12,914 nt of DNA from positions 1-12,914 of the forward strand of contig CAYHBN010000047.1 in NCBI GenBank assembly GCA_964354865.1. Reading direction: 5' to 3'. The notes beneath the pieces are model-generated. The model was not told the DNA's origin and searched no databases. It saw only the letters and a list, made by a program, of their open reading frames with translations. Within the stretch, counting starts at the first letter, position 1; each line of letters starts with the position of its first letter. Shown here in pieces: positions 1 through 7,300 of the stretch. Source of the DNA: JAHFJU01 sp964354865 (GTDB lineage Bacteria; Patescibacteriota; Gracilibacteria; UBA1369; UM-FILTER-53-11). The translations under genes were made by a program, and so were the position numbers.

Positions 1-1
1 A

Positions 2-1588
2 AAATCGAAAGGGAAGGTTATCGTGCTCGGCGGTGGCGCGTACGCAATCGGAACCTCTGTCGAGTTTGACTGGTGTTCTGTTACAGCAGTACAGACGCTC
101 AAAAAAATGGGATACGAAACTGTCATGGTTAACTACAATCCCGAGACCGTGTCGACAGACTACGACATGTGCGACAAATTATACTTTGACGAACTTTCAC
201 TTGAACGAGTACTCGACATAGTCGAGGCAGAAAAACCGATCGGCGTGATTATTTCTACCGGTGGACAAGTGGCAAATAATCTCGCACTCAAACTGCATCA
301 TGCCGGCGTAAAAATCCTTGGCACAACCCCAGAAAATATAGACATGGCAGAAGATCGTCACAAGTTCTCGGCACTTTTAGATAAACTCGACATCGATCAA
401 CCGCAATGGAAAGAGCTCAAATCGTTAGGCGGCATCGAGGCCTTTGCAGAAAAAGTAGGCTACCCACTTTTGGTTCGCCCAAGCTACGTGCTCTCGGGCG
501 CGGCCATGAGCGTTGCGAGAAACAAAGAAGAGCTCGAAGACTACCTCACCAAGGCGACAAACATTTCAGCCGATGGTGGCGATGGAAAAACCGCAAGTTC
601 AGTGGTCGTGAGCAAGTTCGAAGTTGGCGCAAAAGAAATCGAGATTGACGCGGTTGCGCACAAAGGCGAAATCGTTATTTACGCTATTTCTGAACACATC
701 GAAAATGCAGGTGTTCATAGCGGCGATGCGACGATCGTACTCCCTCCTCAAAAATTATATTTCGAAACAATTAAGAGGATTAAAAACATATCTAAGGCGA
801 TTGCGAAAAATCTCAATATATCTGGCCCGTTCAACATGCAGTTTTTGGCAAAAAATAATGAGGTAAAAGTAATCGAGTGTAATTTGCGTGCATCACGCAG
901 CTTTCCGTTTGCATCGAAGGTAACGGGGTACAACTTCATCGAAATTGCAACATATTCAATGATGAATCACCCGCACATCAACGAACTCAAGAAAGTAAAA
1001 TACGTAACCCTCGACCTTGAACACGTTGGCGTTAAAGCACCGCAATTCAGCTTCTCACGCTTGAAAGGCGCCGATCCGGTACTTGGTGTCGAAATGGCAT
1101 CGACCGGCGAGGTAGCCTGCTTTGGTGACGATATGCACGAGGCACTTTTAAAGGCGATGATCTCGACCGGCTTTGTAATCCCAAAGAAAAATATTCTGCT
1201 CTCAATTGGAAAAATCGAAGACAAAGTTGCCTTCTTGCCCGCAGCACAAATGATGGTCGCGCAAGGATACAATTTGTTTGCCACTGAAGGAACGGCAAAA
1301 TTCCTCGAAGAAAATGGCGTGAAAGCCCAAACTCTTTACAAAGCACGCGACAAAAAATCCCCCAATATATTAGAGGCGATCGGTGCGAAAAAAGTCGATC
1401 TCGTCATCGACATTCCAAAGTCGTATAGCCACGACGAAGTAACCGACGGCTACTTAATTCGCCGCCGCGCGATAGATTCGAACATTCCACTGATTACCAA
1501 CATTCAAGTAGCACGAGCCATCATGGAGGCACTCAAACGCTACACGCTCGATACGCTGCCGGTAAAAAGTTGGGGAGAGTACCGCTAA
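2..1588 (+). CDS. carB: Carbamoyl-phosphate synthase large subunit, C-terminal half (partial, cut by window edge)
   Basis: Makes carbamoyl phosphate from bicarbonate, ATP and glutamine-derived ammonia for pyrimidines and arginine; works in the cytoplasm with CarA. The frame is open to the left edge, so the GTG at base 23 is an internal valine, not a start. The part seen equals roughly the last 520 of about 1070 residues. Counting from that GTG: a pre-ATP-grasp fold (1-105), the second ATP-grasp domain (about 110-300) with VRPSYVLSGAAM at 151-162 and metal-site residues Q273, E285 and N287, then an MGS-like allosteric domain (about 388-515) with DGYLIRRRAID at 475-485. Wording such as SVEFDWC, DYDMCDKLYFDE and KAPQFSFSRLKGAD matches animal CAD much better than E. 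coli CarB, judged from memory of those sequences. It ends TAA at 1586-1588. No Shine-Dalgarno or terminator signal links it to the next gene. Confidence 0.96.
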   Translation, partial: KSKGKVIVLGGGAYAIGTSVEFDWCSVTAVQTLKKMGYETVMVNYNPETVSTDYDMCDKLYFDELSLERVLDIVEAEKPIGVIISTGGQVANNLALKLHHAGVKILGTTPENIDMAEDRHKFSALLDKLDIDQPQWKELKSLGGIEAFAEKVGYPLLVRPSYVLSGAAMSVARNKEELEDYLTKATNISADGGDGKTASSVVVSKFEVGAKEIEIDAVAHKGEIVIYAISEHIENAGVHSGDATIVLPPQKLYFETIKRIKNISKAIAKNLNISGPFNMQFLAKNNEVKVIECNLRASRSFPFASKVTGYNFIEIATYSMMNHPHINELKKVKYVTLDLEHVGVKAPQFSFSRLKGADPVLGVEMASTGEVACFGDDMHEALLKAMISTGFVIPKKNILLSIGKIEDKVAFLPAAQMMVAQGYNLFATEGTAKFLEENGVKAQTLYKARDKKSPNILEAIGAKKVDLVIDIPKSYSHDEVTDGYLIRRRAIDSNIPLITNIQVARAIMEALKRYTLDTLPVKSWGEYR

Positions 1589-1655
1589 CATGTCGTTCGG
1601 GAATTCGCCAATCTGTAAAACTCGTGCCTTTATGAGTGCTGCAACATTACAATAT

Positions 1656-1683
1656 TTGACTTATTTAAAAATGAGTATAAAAT
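1656..1683 (+). promoter_or_regulatory. Likely sigma-70-type promoter for the 1708 gene
   Basis: TTGACT (1656-1661), 16-bp spacer, TAAAAT (1678-1683). It lies in the 119-bp gap after carB, which otherwise shows no gene or clear terminator. Transcription would begin near 1690, giving a leader of about 18 nt without a Shine-Dalgarno sequence before the ATG at 1708. Confidence 0.55.
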
Positions 1684-1707
1684 CTCACTCCATTTAGTAA
1701 AAATACT

Positions 1708-2745
1708 ATGCGAGAGATAGATATTCCCGTTCCAACAGTAGATGCGTCTGGTGACGCGGCTGAACAAGCACTGCTCGAGAAAAGGCTACGGTTTGCATGT
1801 AATCCCGCCGAAAATCGTCAACGAATGATTGAACAAGAGTTGAGTGACCCCACGATAGACAGCCTACATCTTACGTGGGCAAATCTATTTATGCCCGTAC
1901 ATGGCACGACCGGTGATCGTGCAATTGAGATTTTTAAAAGTGGAGAAATTGCCTCGTATGCACGCCTTATGAACGATGGCCGCGGAAAATCGATGCATAG
2001 AGCCACTCTCGCTACCGATGAACTCGATGAGCAGATGGGCCAACACGAATATGTATTTATGAATGTGGGACGCGTGCATCCTGCTGATGTGCAAGAAGTA
2101 TATTTATGCGCAACAAATGGCCTCATTGCCCGACCGGGAAACTTGGTTGCACTGCGCGAGGTTACACACTTTGGCGCACTCGTCTCGCCCGAGGCTATCG
2201 CCACCTATATTCGCAATAAATTGACGACTGACCCAGTGGCTCAAAACGAAAAAGCGGTACGCGACTATGCCGAAAATGTTTTTTATGGCAAAGATTTCGA
2301 GCTCATTTTTGCACGTTTTTTGCAGAAGTTTTATCCACAATCAGTAGCGCATTTTCTATCTGCAAATATCTACCCTACTACGGAGCCGGCGATTGTAGAA
2401 CTTGATGGACAAAAGCATCTGAACAACGCATGGGAAGGGCCACAGCTCCAGATTCCAGACCGTGTACCATCGCGCGAAATTAAATCGGTACTCATCACCA
2501 CACTCGAACGCGCACGCGTAAACTATATTCGTAAAGAACTACGTAAGTGTGGCGTTCCAGAAGCAGCAATACTCACGATGCACGAGGCGATTCCTAAGTA
2601 TGAAAAAGCAATTCCACAGCTTGGCGGGTATGATTCTTATGAGCAGTGCTTGTACCTCAATTTCGCACTCAAAGACCTCGCCGTCATTCCACGAAACAAC
2701 AAGTATGGACTACGCAACAAAAATGCGATGATTGCCTTTAAGTAA
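1708..2745 (+). CDS. Unknown protein with possible ADP-ribosyltransferase-like pattern
   Basis: 345 residues, ATG start, TAA stop, no signal peptide or membrane segment, so probably cytoplasmic. I do not recognise the family. After a polar, helical N-terminus (1-58) comes FMPVHGTTGDRAIEIFKSGE (61-80), resembling the H-x-T strand and 'ILxxG' helix that open DarT/KptA-like ADP-ribosyltransferase folds. YVFMNVG follows at 115-121, then LQIPDRVPSREIKSVLI at 247-263, resembling the closing strand of such folds ('E-x-x-V-P...I-P...I'). Where a catalytic Glu would be expected there is Q246, or possibly E243, so activity is doubtful. Residues 264-345 are basic and helical with no motif I know. It is transcribed alone behind its own promoter and faces the lipoprotein gene tail to tail with 44 bp between. 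The reading frame is very likely real; the fold assignment is a guess. Confidence 0.85.
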   Translation: MREIDIPVPTVDASGDAAEQALLEKRLRFACNPAENRQRMIEQELSDPTIDSLHLTWANLFMPVHGTTGDRAIEIFKSGEIASYARLMNDGRGKSMHRATLATDELDEQMGQHEYVFMNVGRVHPADVQEVYLCATNGLIARPGNLVALREVTHFGALVSPEAIATYIRNKLTTDPVAQNEKAVRDYAENVFYGKDFELIFARFLQKFYPQSVAHFLSANIYPTTEPAIVELDGQKHLNNAWEGPQLQIPDRVPSREIKSVLITTLERARVNYIRKELRKCGVPEAAILTMHEAIPKYEKAIPQLGGYDSYEQCLYLNFALKDLAVIPRNNKYGLRNKNAMIAFK

Positions 2746-2789
2746 CATCTTAAAGTATGGCCGCGCGCAATCGACTGTAATATTCCGCT

Positions 2790-3665
2790 CTAAAAACAGG
2801 AATCTTCTTCAACTTTTCTAGTGGCGAAATTAGAAAGAATTGGCGAACAGACTTTATGATCCTCCAAGACGCTATTCAATTTTTCAATAACTGCAATTGC
2901 CGAGTCAGAACAGAAAGAATCACCGGGAGCTAAATCAGTCGTATGAAGAGGAGTATTGGTGAGATTTCCGTACGCATCGGGCGTACGGCCTGCACTATAG
3001 GAATAGTGACATCCTTCAACCGCGTATGGATATTCAGCCGCTCCCATATCGCTCACGAGCGCGTCTTGGGAATCAGTATCACCATGGCTCACTGAAAAAT
3101 TAATAGTAGTCACTGAATATGATTCGGAGTCACACTCAAGATGGTGAGTATCGAATGAAAAGGTGAGCGCATCGGTCGGAGAAGGAACCGTACATTTGTC
3201 GGTATAAATTGAAATACTAAATTCCGGTGCAAGTGGCTGCTGAGGATTTTTTACACGAGCAAACATATGATCGTAAAAAATGGTTGACGCCTCTTTGTCG
3301 TAGGTACGAACGTAGATTCCTGCCTCGGAATTTCCCGTTTTACCAAATGACGAAATGCGTACCGATGAATTATAATCTTCGTAACCAGGTTTAAATGGTT
3401 CATCAATGAGGGGAATTTCAACCGTGTACCGAGCGTAATTTTCTTCGGTTATTGATGCTGAATTGAGTACCGCTTCAGCAGCAGTGTTCACTTTATTTAT
3501 TTGATCAGTGATCTGTGGCACCCCAGCATCGGTCATCGATACTCCCGCTTCGTTTTCACCAGCATCAACGCCTGCATCAGGGTTGAGGGGAATCATAGAA
3601 CACGCAGAGAGCGCGGTTGCGAATGTAATGCTCGAACCAAATGACGAAAGAGTTTCTAATTTCAT
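2790..3665 (-). CDS. Secreted lipoprotein with DAG-rich linker, function unknown
   Basis: 291 residues from the ATG at 3665. An ATG at 3758 is in frame, but it would lie upstream of a strong promoter (3694-3722), so the shorter form is chosen. The N-terminus has one Lys, a modest hydrophobic stretch (9-21) and a lipobox LSAC with C22 as the lipidated cysteine. The hydrophobic core is weak for a signal peptide. Residues 27-50 form a low-complexity linker with three Asp-Ala-Gly units, a surface-lipoprotein tether I associate mainly with Myxococcota-type genomes. The mature domain (about 55-291) has C158, C178, C219, C252, C273 and C290, an even number that fits three disulfides and export. It is rich in Ser, Thr, Tyr and Asp and looks beta-rich. 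No enzyme motif is visible. It is a single-gene unit, divergent from pdxS and convergent with the 1708 gene. Confidence 0.85.
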   Translation of the reverse strand: MKLETLSSFGSSITFATALSACSMIPLNPDAGVDAGENEAGVSMTDAGVPQITDQINKVNTAAEAVLNSASITEENYARYTVEIPLIDEPFKPGYEDYNSSVRISSFGKTGNSEAGIYVRTYDKEASTIFYDHMFARVKNPQQPLAPEFSISIYTDKCTVPSPTDALTFSFDTHHLECDSESYSVTTINFSVSHGDTDSQDALVSDMGAAEYPYAVEGCHYSYSAGRTPDAYGNLTNTPLHTTDLAPGDSFCSDSAIAVIEKLNSVLEDHKVCSPILSNFATRKVEEDSCF

Positions 3666-3693
3666 ATGCTTACTAAAACAAAATAAGAGGAAT

Positions 3694-3722
3694 AATATAC
3701 AATCAACGCCGCAAATCGTCAA
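3694..3722 (-). promoter_or_regulatory. Strong promoter for the lipoprotein gene
   Basis: Read on the minus strand: TTGACG (3722-3717), 17-bp spacer, TATATT (3699-3694). This is near consensus with ideal spacing. Transcription would start near 3687, leaving about 22 nt before the ATG at 3665, with no Shine-Dalgarno sequence. It fixes the lipoprotein start by excluding the upstream ATG at 3758. Confidence 0.7.
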
Positions 3723-3766
3723 CAGATTGATGCTCAGATATTCTATTACGCACGCCAAAAACTCTG

Positions 3767-3795
3767 TTTACCCACAAGGGCCATTCCGCTACACT
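3767..3795 (+). promoter_or_regulatory. pdxS: Possible pdxS promoter
   Basis: TTTACC (3767-3772), 17-bp spacer, TACACT (3790-3795); each box matches consensus at four of six bases. The -10 lies across a short palindrome, CCGCT (3786-3790), loop ACACTA, AGCGG (3797-3801), which could be an operator. Transcription from here would carry a leader of roughly 58 nt containing the 9-nt repeats and the C run. Confidence 0.4.
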
Positions 3796-3823
3796 AAGCG
3801 GGCTTTCGACTAATTCACTAGTG

Positions 3824-3850
3824 CATCTAACCCATCTATTACATCTAACT
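3824..3850 (+). repeat. Three tandem 9-nt repeats (CATCTANNN) in the pdxS leader
   Basis: CATCTA occurs at 3824, 3833 and 3842, exactly 9 nt apart. The last three bases of the units are ACC, TTA and ACT. The array ends one base before the C run and 10 nt before the pdxS start codon, so it would be in the mRNA leader. Its function is unknown. Confidence 0.75.
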
Positions 3851-3851
3851 T

Positions 3852-3860
3852 CCCCCCCCC
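3852..3860 (+). repeat. Nine-C homopolymer abutting the pdxS start codon
   Basis: Nine consecutive C occupy the place where a Shine-Dalgarno sequence would sit, directly against the ATG at 3861. The tract cannot pair with the usual 16S anti-Shine-Dalgarno CCUCC. Homopolymers of this length are prone to slippage in replication and to miscounting in sequencing. Confidence 0.85.
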
Positions 3861-4868
3861 ATGTCTACTCCTTCAAAAAACACTCCAAAACTTAAATCAG
3901 GTCTCGCACAGATGCTTAAAGGCGGCGTGATTATGGACGTTGTCACTCCCGAGCAGGCAGTGATTGCAGAAAAGGCGGGTGCCGTGGCGGTAATGGCTTT
4001 GGAGCGCGTACCTTCTGACATTCGTAAAGATGGCGGCGTTGCTCGTATGTCGGCCCCAGAAATGATTAAAGGAATTATCAAAGTTTCTTCAATTCCCGTT
4101 ATGGCAAAGGTTCGCATTGGTCACTTTGTAGAAGCACAAATTTTAGAAGCATTAGGAGTTGATTACATCGATGAGTCAGAAGTTCTTACCCCAGCCGACG
4201 AGTTTTTTCACGTCGATAAAAGTGCATTCAAGGTTCCGTTTGTCTGTGGTGCGCGAAATCTTGGTGAGGCACTTCGCCGTGTGCAAGAGGGCGCATGTAT
4301 GATTCGCACAAAGGGCGAGGCGGGCACAGGCAACGTGGTTGAAGCCGTTCGTCATATGCGCCAAATGCAGAGTGACATGGCAGAGATTGCGGTTTTGTGG
4401 GAGATGGCTACCGGCAAAAAATCTAAAATCCATGCGCTAGAAGCGGCAAAACCTGAGCAGTTCCGCGTGGTGCCAGATGTTTTGGCACGAATCCCGCTCA
4501 AAAAACTTAATAAAGCAAAAGCACTCGGAATGCTAAAACAACGTGCAAAAGAAATGCGCGTCACCCTCGAATTGGTTCAGTGGGTAGGCGAAAACGGAAA
4601 ACTCCCTGTCGTAAACTTTGCCGCAGGAGGTATTGCAACGCCAGCAGATGCAGCACTTATGATGCAGCTTGGTGCCGAAGGCGTATTTGTTGGCTCAGGC
4701 ATTTTCAAGTCGTCTGACCCCGCACTCCGCGCACAAGCCATTGTAAAAGCAACTCTTCACTTTAACGATCCAAAAATTATTGCCGAAGTTTCTGAAGATT
4801 TAGGCGCTTCGATGGAGAGCCAAGAAATCAGCAAACTCAAAGATAAATTCGCTGAAAGAGGCTGGTAA
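3861..4868 (+). CDS. pdxS: Pyridoxal 5'-phosphate synthase, synthase subunit PdxS (Pdx1)
   Basis: Builds PLP (active vitamin B6) from ribose 5-phosphate, glyceraldehyde 3-phosphate and ammonia supplied by PdxT; a cytoplasmic TIM barrel that forms a dodecamer with PdxT. The whole family signature is present: GGVIMDV with D26, VMALERVPSDIR, the first Schiff-base lysine K83 in VMAKVRIGH, DYIDESEVLTPADEFFH, the second lysine K151 in IRTKGEAGTGN, and GKLPVVNFAAGG with ATPADAALMMQLGAEGVFVGSGIFKS near the C-terminus. At 335 residues it is about 40 longer than B. subtilis PdxS (294). The excess lies between VRHMR and GKLPVV (about 168-246), where, from memory, archaeal PdxS such as that of Methanocaldococcus also carries an insertion. 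The start is preceded by nine C and no Shine-Dalgarno. Its partner pdxT is about 6 kb away on the same strand. Confidence 0.98.
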   Translation: MSTPSKNTPKLKSGLAQMLKGGVIMDVVTPEQAVIAEKAGAVAVMALERVPSDIRKDGGVARMSAPEMIKGIIKVSSIPVMAKVRIGHFVEAQILEALGVDYIDESEVLTPADEFFHVDKSAFKVPFVCGARNLGEALRRVQEGACMIRTKGEAGTGNVVEAVRHMRQMQSDMAEIAVLWEMATGKKSKIHALEAAKPEQFRVVPDVLARIPLKKLNKAKALGMLKQRAKEMRVTLELVQWVGENGKLPVVNFAAGGIATPADAALMMQLGAEGVFVGSGIFKSSDPALRAQAIVKATLHFNDPKIIAEVSEDLGASMESQEISKLKDKFAERGW

Positions 4869-4891
4869 TAGTCTCTTGCCATTATTGCAAA

Positions 4892-4897
4892 AAGGAG
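4892..4897 (+). promoter_or_regulatory. Shine-Dalgarno AAGGAG deciding the GTG start at 4902
   Basis: AAGGAG lies 4 nt before GTG 4902 and 13 nt before ATG 4911. The spacing favours the GTG, although it is on the short side. This is one of very few clear ribosome-binding sites in the window, where most genes lack one. Confidence 0.6.
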
Positions 4898-4901
4898 TAC
4901 G

Positions 4902-6302
4902 GTGAAGGATATGGCTAATTTAAACGATCGCGATGAGCCTCGTATAACGGGTGACAGGGAACCTCGGGTACATGTACATGAATCAACAATTCCGTTCATT
5001 CCCGGTTTTTCAGAAGTAACCGACCCCGTCTTACCGATAGAATCAAATGACGATGTGAGCGAGCGACAACCTCCTTTTGAAATGCCTGCAACAAGATTTC
5101 AGAATAATGCGTTTCCCCCTATAAAAACTCTGGTAGGTCCTTTTGCACAACCACCCAGTGTTGATGTACATAAAATTGCTACTCACGAGATTCAGGTTGT
5201 CATCGACCAGCTGGTGTCTCATGGAGTTCTCACCTTTGAAGAATTTTCTGCTGGCTCAAAAAGTGTACGTTCACTCACTGAACCAATCGCAATTATGTAC
5301 GGCGACACTCCCGCTCATTTAATGATACATAAAATGAAAAACGGCGACATTTCATTTGTTATAAATCCACTCACCGGAGCAATAGACCAAGAAGGCCGAG
5401 ATCATATTATGTTCGGTGCATCAGGTCGTGACGATGAGAGAAAAATATACCTTGCGCTCTACGGGCCGGGCACAGAGCATTCAACGCTTCATATACTGAT
5501 TGATGCTGATGTAACAGCACAAATTCAGCCAAACGCTTTAAGAAAAATGAATGAGGGAATAGAAATAATACGAGATCAACTAACTGATATCATGAATACG
5601 GTATTAGCTCGAGATGTATCTGTCTCAGTAGCAAGTACTGAGAATAATTTTCATAAAATTATTACTGCATCCAAAGAAACAGGTAGCGCAATCGAAACAG
5701 CTCTCTCTGACCATGCATTAAATCAAGAAGAACACCTATATAACAGGCAAAAAACCGAAGCTGAAATTACAATGCTCGAACAATTAGTCGCTGAATTAGA
5801 AGCAAGTGCGCCTCTCAATAAAAACCCGGAGTTTATTGGAGAAAAAACAGCACCTTTATGTACAACGATTGTTGCTGCCGCCCTGCACGTGATGACTCAG
5901 ACTATCCCGAGAATGTTAAAAGAATTAGAAAAAAAAGACACCTATTCATCTTCATCATTACCAATACGGTTTAACGGACTTCCCGTTGAGTTTACTCGTA
6001 TATCACTACATGAAGGAGGTACGCAGCTTGTTATAGAAATGCCCGATACTACTAGTATTAGTATCCATCAAATAATATTGTCTTCACGAAAATCGAAAGA
6101 CCCCGTCGGTCCAAGTCTCTACTTTTCAAAAACCTACAAAAAAGGTGACTCTCTTGAAGAAAAAATAATTTTTGATGACGATCTCGCCCAAGCAAGTATT
6201 AAAAATCCTACAGATATTTCTAATCTTGGAAAAACCCTGTTTCATTTGGTAAAAGGACTCAGCGAGTTAGTAAAGACGATATATGCCAACGAAAAACCTT
6301 GA
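4902..6302 (+). CDS. Unknown protein with two copies of a repeated module and a central coiled coil
   Basis: 466 residues from GTG 4902 (ATG 4911 is the alternative, 3 residues shorter). I do not recognise the family. There is no signal peptide or membrane span. A proline-rich, polar N-terminus (1-90) is followed by module 1 (about 94-232), a helical and probably coiled-coil linker rich in Glu, Gln and Ala (about 233-305), and module 2 (about 318-462). Each module has a helix, a P-x-x-x-[MF]-x-G-type strand (EPIAIMYGD at 127-135; LPIRFNGLP at 353-361), alternating strands and a closing amphipathic helix ending in L-x-x-[IL]. The next gene carries a third copy. It follows pdxS by 33 nt with no clear promoter, so it may be read through from pdxS, but it is more A+T-rich. 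It ends TGA, and that stop overlaps the -35 box of the next promoter. Confidence 0.85.
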   Translation: MKDMANLNDRDEPRITGDREPRVHVHESTIPFIPGFSEVTDPVLPIESNDDVSERQPPFEMPATRFQNNAFPPIKTLVGPFAQPPSVDVHKIATHEIQVVIDQLVSHGVLTFEEFSAGSKSVRSLTEPIAIMYGDTPAHLMIHKMKNGDISFVINPLTGAIDQEGRDHIMFGASGRDDERKIYLALYGPGTEHSTLHILIDADVTAQIQPNALRKMNEGIEIIRDQLTDIMNTVLARDVSVSVASTENNFHKIITASKETGSAIETALSDHALNQEEHLYNRQKTEAEITMLEQLVAELEASAPLNKNPEFIGEKTAPLCTTIVAAALHVMTQTIPRMLKELEKKDTYSSSSLPIRFNGLPVEFTRISLHEGGTQLVIEMPDTTSISIHQIILSSRKSKDPVGPSLYFSKTYKKGDSLEEKIIFDDDLAQASIKNPTDISNLGKTLFHLVKGLSELVKTIYANEKP

Positions 6303-6326
6303 CAAAGAAGGTTTATGGTATATATT
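6299..6326 (+). promoter_or_regulatory. Near-consensus promoter for the 6336 gene
   Basis: TTGACA (6299-6304, perfect), 16-bp spacer, TATATT (6321-6326). The -35 box overlaps the TGA stop of the preceding gene. The expected transcription start (about 6333) is within 3 nt of ATG 6336 and downstream of ATG 6315. It therefore selects 6336 as the translation start and implies a leaderless or nearly leaderless mRNA. Confidence 0.75.
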
Positions 6327-6335
6327 AGGCCGACT

Positions 6336-7259
6336 ATGTCGTTACCACGCACACCAAGCGGCCCAATAACTGACCACTTCAGCACAGATCCAGTGACAGG
6401 GGAAACAGTAGAACGCCATGACAGCATGCTCAGTACGCAAGAGACGCCGGTGCTCAATTTGAGAGATCATGAAAAAAGAACATCACCTCCAGCTGCAGCC
6501 CATGAGGTAGTTGTTGAAGGCATAGTTTCTAATGTGCTTAACACACTGCAAGAGGGAGTCAAACACCGTGGCACTGTCGATGTCGGACTAGAAACTGCAC
6601 TTAATACAGATGGCTCAAATGTTGTTGAGCACCCTACTTTTAGAAGAACCCTGACAGATATTGAAGTTGAGGAGGCAAAAACTAAACAACGAGAAACCAT
6701 CTTTAATGATCTCAATACCGCAATTGAAGAACTCAACTATTTACTCATTACAGATGCGTCCGAAGGCGAAACCGAACCACTTGTACATGAAATCTACTTT
6801 CTCACAAACCATTTAATTGATTTTGTTTTACCAGATATTATTAGCGACTTATTAATCGAGGGAGAAATTACAATGAAAGATGTAAATGGGTGGCTTACTT
6901 GGGCACAACCAGTGTCAATTATGTTTGATGGTAAAAATGCACGAATAACATCTAAACAAAGAGATGATATAGGATTCGTATATGCAATTGAACTAGAGAA
7001 TGGTTCGCAATTTGAAACGCTCGGACAACTGATGATAATACAAACATTCGATGATAAAAAAGAAATTGGTTATAACATTGCTTTCCAAAATAAGCATAAC
7101 AAAATGAATACTGTAACAATAAATTCATCACGAAAAAATGCAGGTATTCTTACCCCAGTCGAAATACGAGATATAGCAAACTACGTGATGCACCTTGCAA
7201 TTGCTCTCAAAAATCTAAACAATGAGAACAGAGACTCAAGTAGCGAAAAACAGGCATAG
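6336..7259 (+). CDS. Unknown protein, single copy of the repeated module (paralogue of the 4902 gene)
   Basis: 307 residues from ATG 6336; an upstream in-frame ATG at 6315 would add 7 residues but lies inside the promoter spacer. No signal peptide or membrane segment. The N-terminus (1-60) is polar and disordered-looking; FSTDPVTGE at 15-23 loosely echoes a TDPV stretch in the preceding protein. A charged helical segment (about 84-145) begins ETALN, like ETALSD in the linker of the preceding protein. The module (about 157-295) contains QPVSIMFDG (191-199), aligned with both module strands of the upstream protein, then IGYNIAF and a final helix IRDIANYVMHLAIALKNL. So it corresponds to the second half of its neighbour, diverged to low identity. 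The segment 6961-7020 is only 22/60 G+C, well below that of pdxS. The function is unknown and the family is not recognised. Confidence 0.83.
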   Translation: MSLPRTPSGPITDHFSTDPVTGETVERHDSMLSTQETPVLNLRDHEKRTSPPAAAHEVVVEGIVSNVLNTLQEGVKHRGTVDVGLETALNTDGSNVVEHPTFRRTLTDIEVEEAKTKQRETIFNDLNTAIEELNYLLITDASEGETEPLVHEIYFLTNHLIDFVLPDIISDLLIEGEITMKDVNGWLTWAQPVSIMFDGKNARITSKQRDDIGFVYAIELENGSQFETLGQLMIIQTFDDKKEIGYNIAFQNKHNKMNTVTINSSRKNAGILTPVEIRDIANYVMHLAIALKNLNNENRDSSSEKQA

Positions 7260-7263
7260 TTAC

Positions 7264-7293
7264 TTGACTAAAGAGGCTCTTCTTGTTTATATA
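7264..7293 (+). promoter_or_regulatory. Strong promoter for the 7301 gene, implying leaderless mRNA
   Basis: TTGACT (7264-7269), 18-bp spacer, TATATA (7288-7293); TTATAT at 7287 with a 17-bp spacer is an equivalent reading. Seven bases separate the -10 from ATG 7301, so transcription would start at or next to the A of the start codon. No Shine-Dalgarno fits in between. Confidence 0.65.
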
Positions 7294-7300
7294 TGGATAG

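Noticed and set aside
967..1346. Minus-strand frames of about 100 codons inside carB
   Set aside because: They are antisense to conserved CarB sequence, overlap each other and encode no recognisable protein.
1590..1697. Short plus-strand frame in the gap after carB (starts ATG TCG, ends TAG before 1708)
   Set aside because: It runs through the predicted promoter, has no Shine-Dalgarno and shows no coding character.
3666..3758. N-terminal extension of the lipoprotein gene to ATG 3758
   Set aside because: A near-consensus promoter (3694-3722, minus strand) lies inside it, and the lipobox is correctly placed only with the start at 3665.
3786..3801. CCGCT/AGCGG hairpin upstream of pdxS as a terminator
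   Set aside because: Only five base pairs with no T run after it; it sits on the -10 box and is at best an operator.
3821..3933. Leader peptide through the 9-nt repeats (GTG 3821, His-Leu-Thr rich, then Pro-Pro-Pro)
   Set aside because: No ribosome site, and its reading frame overlaps pdxS by chance through the C run; kept only as an idea in the findings.
6045..6065. 7-bp inverted repeat (GATACTA...TAGTATC) inside the 4902 gene
   Set aside because: Low-complexity A/T-rich coding sequence for alternating Thr/Ser/Ile codons; a chance palindrome is likely.
6315..6335. Start of the second module gene at ATG 6315
   Set aside because: It falls within the spacer of the TTGACA-16-TATATT promoter, so the transcript should begin downstream of it.
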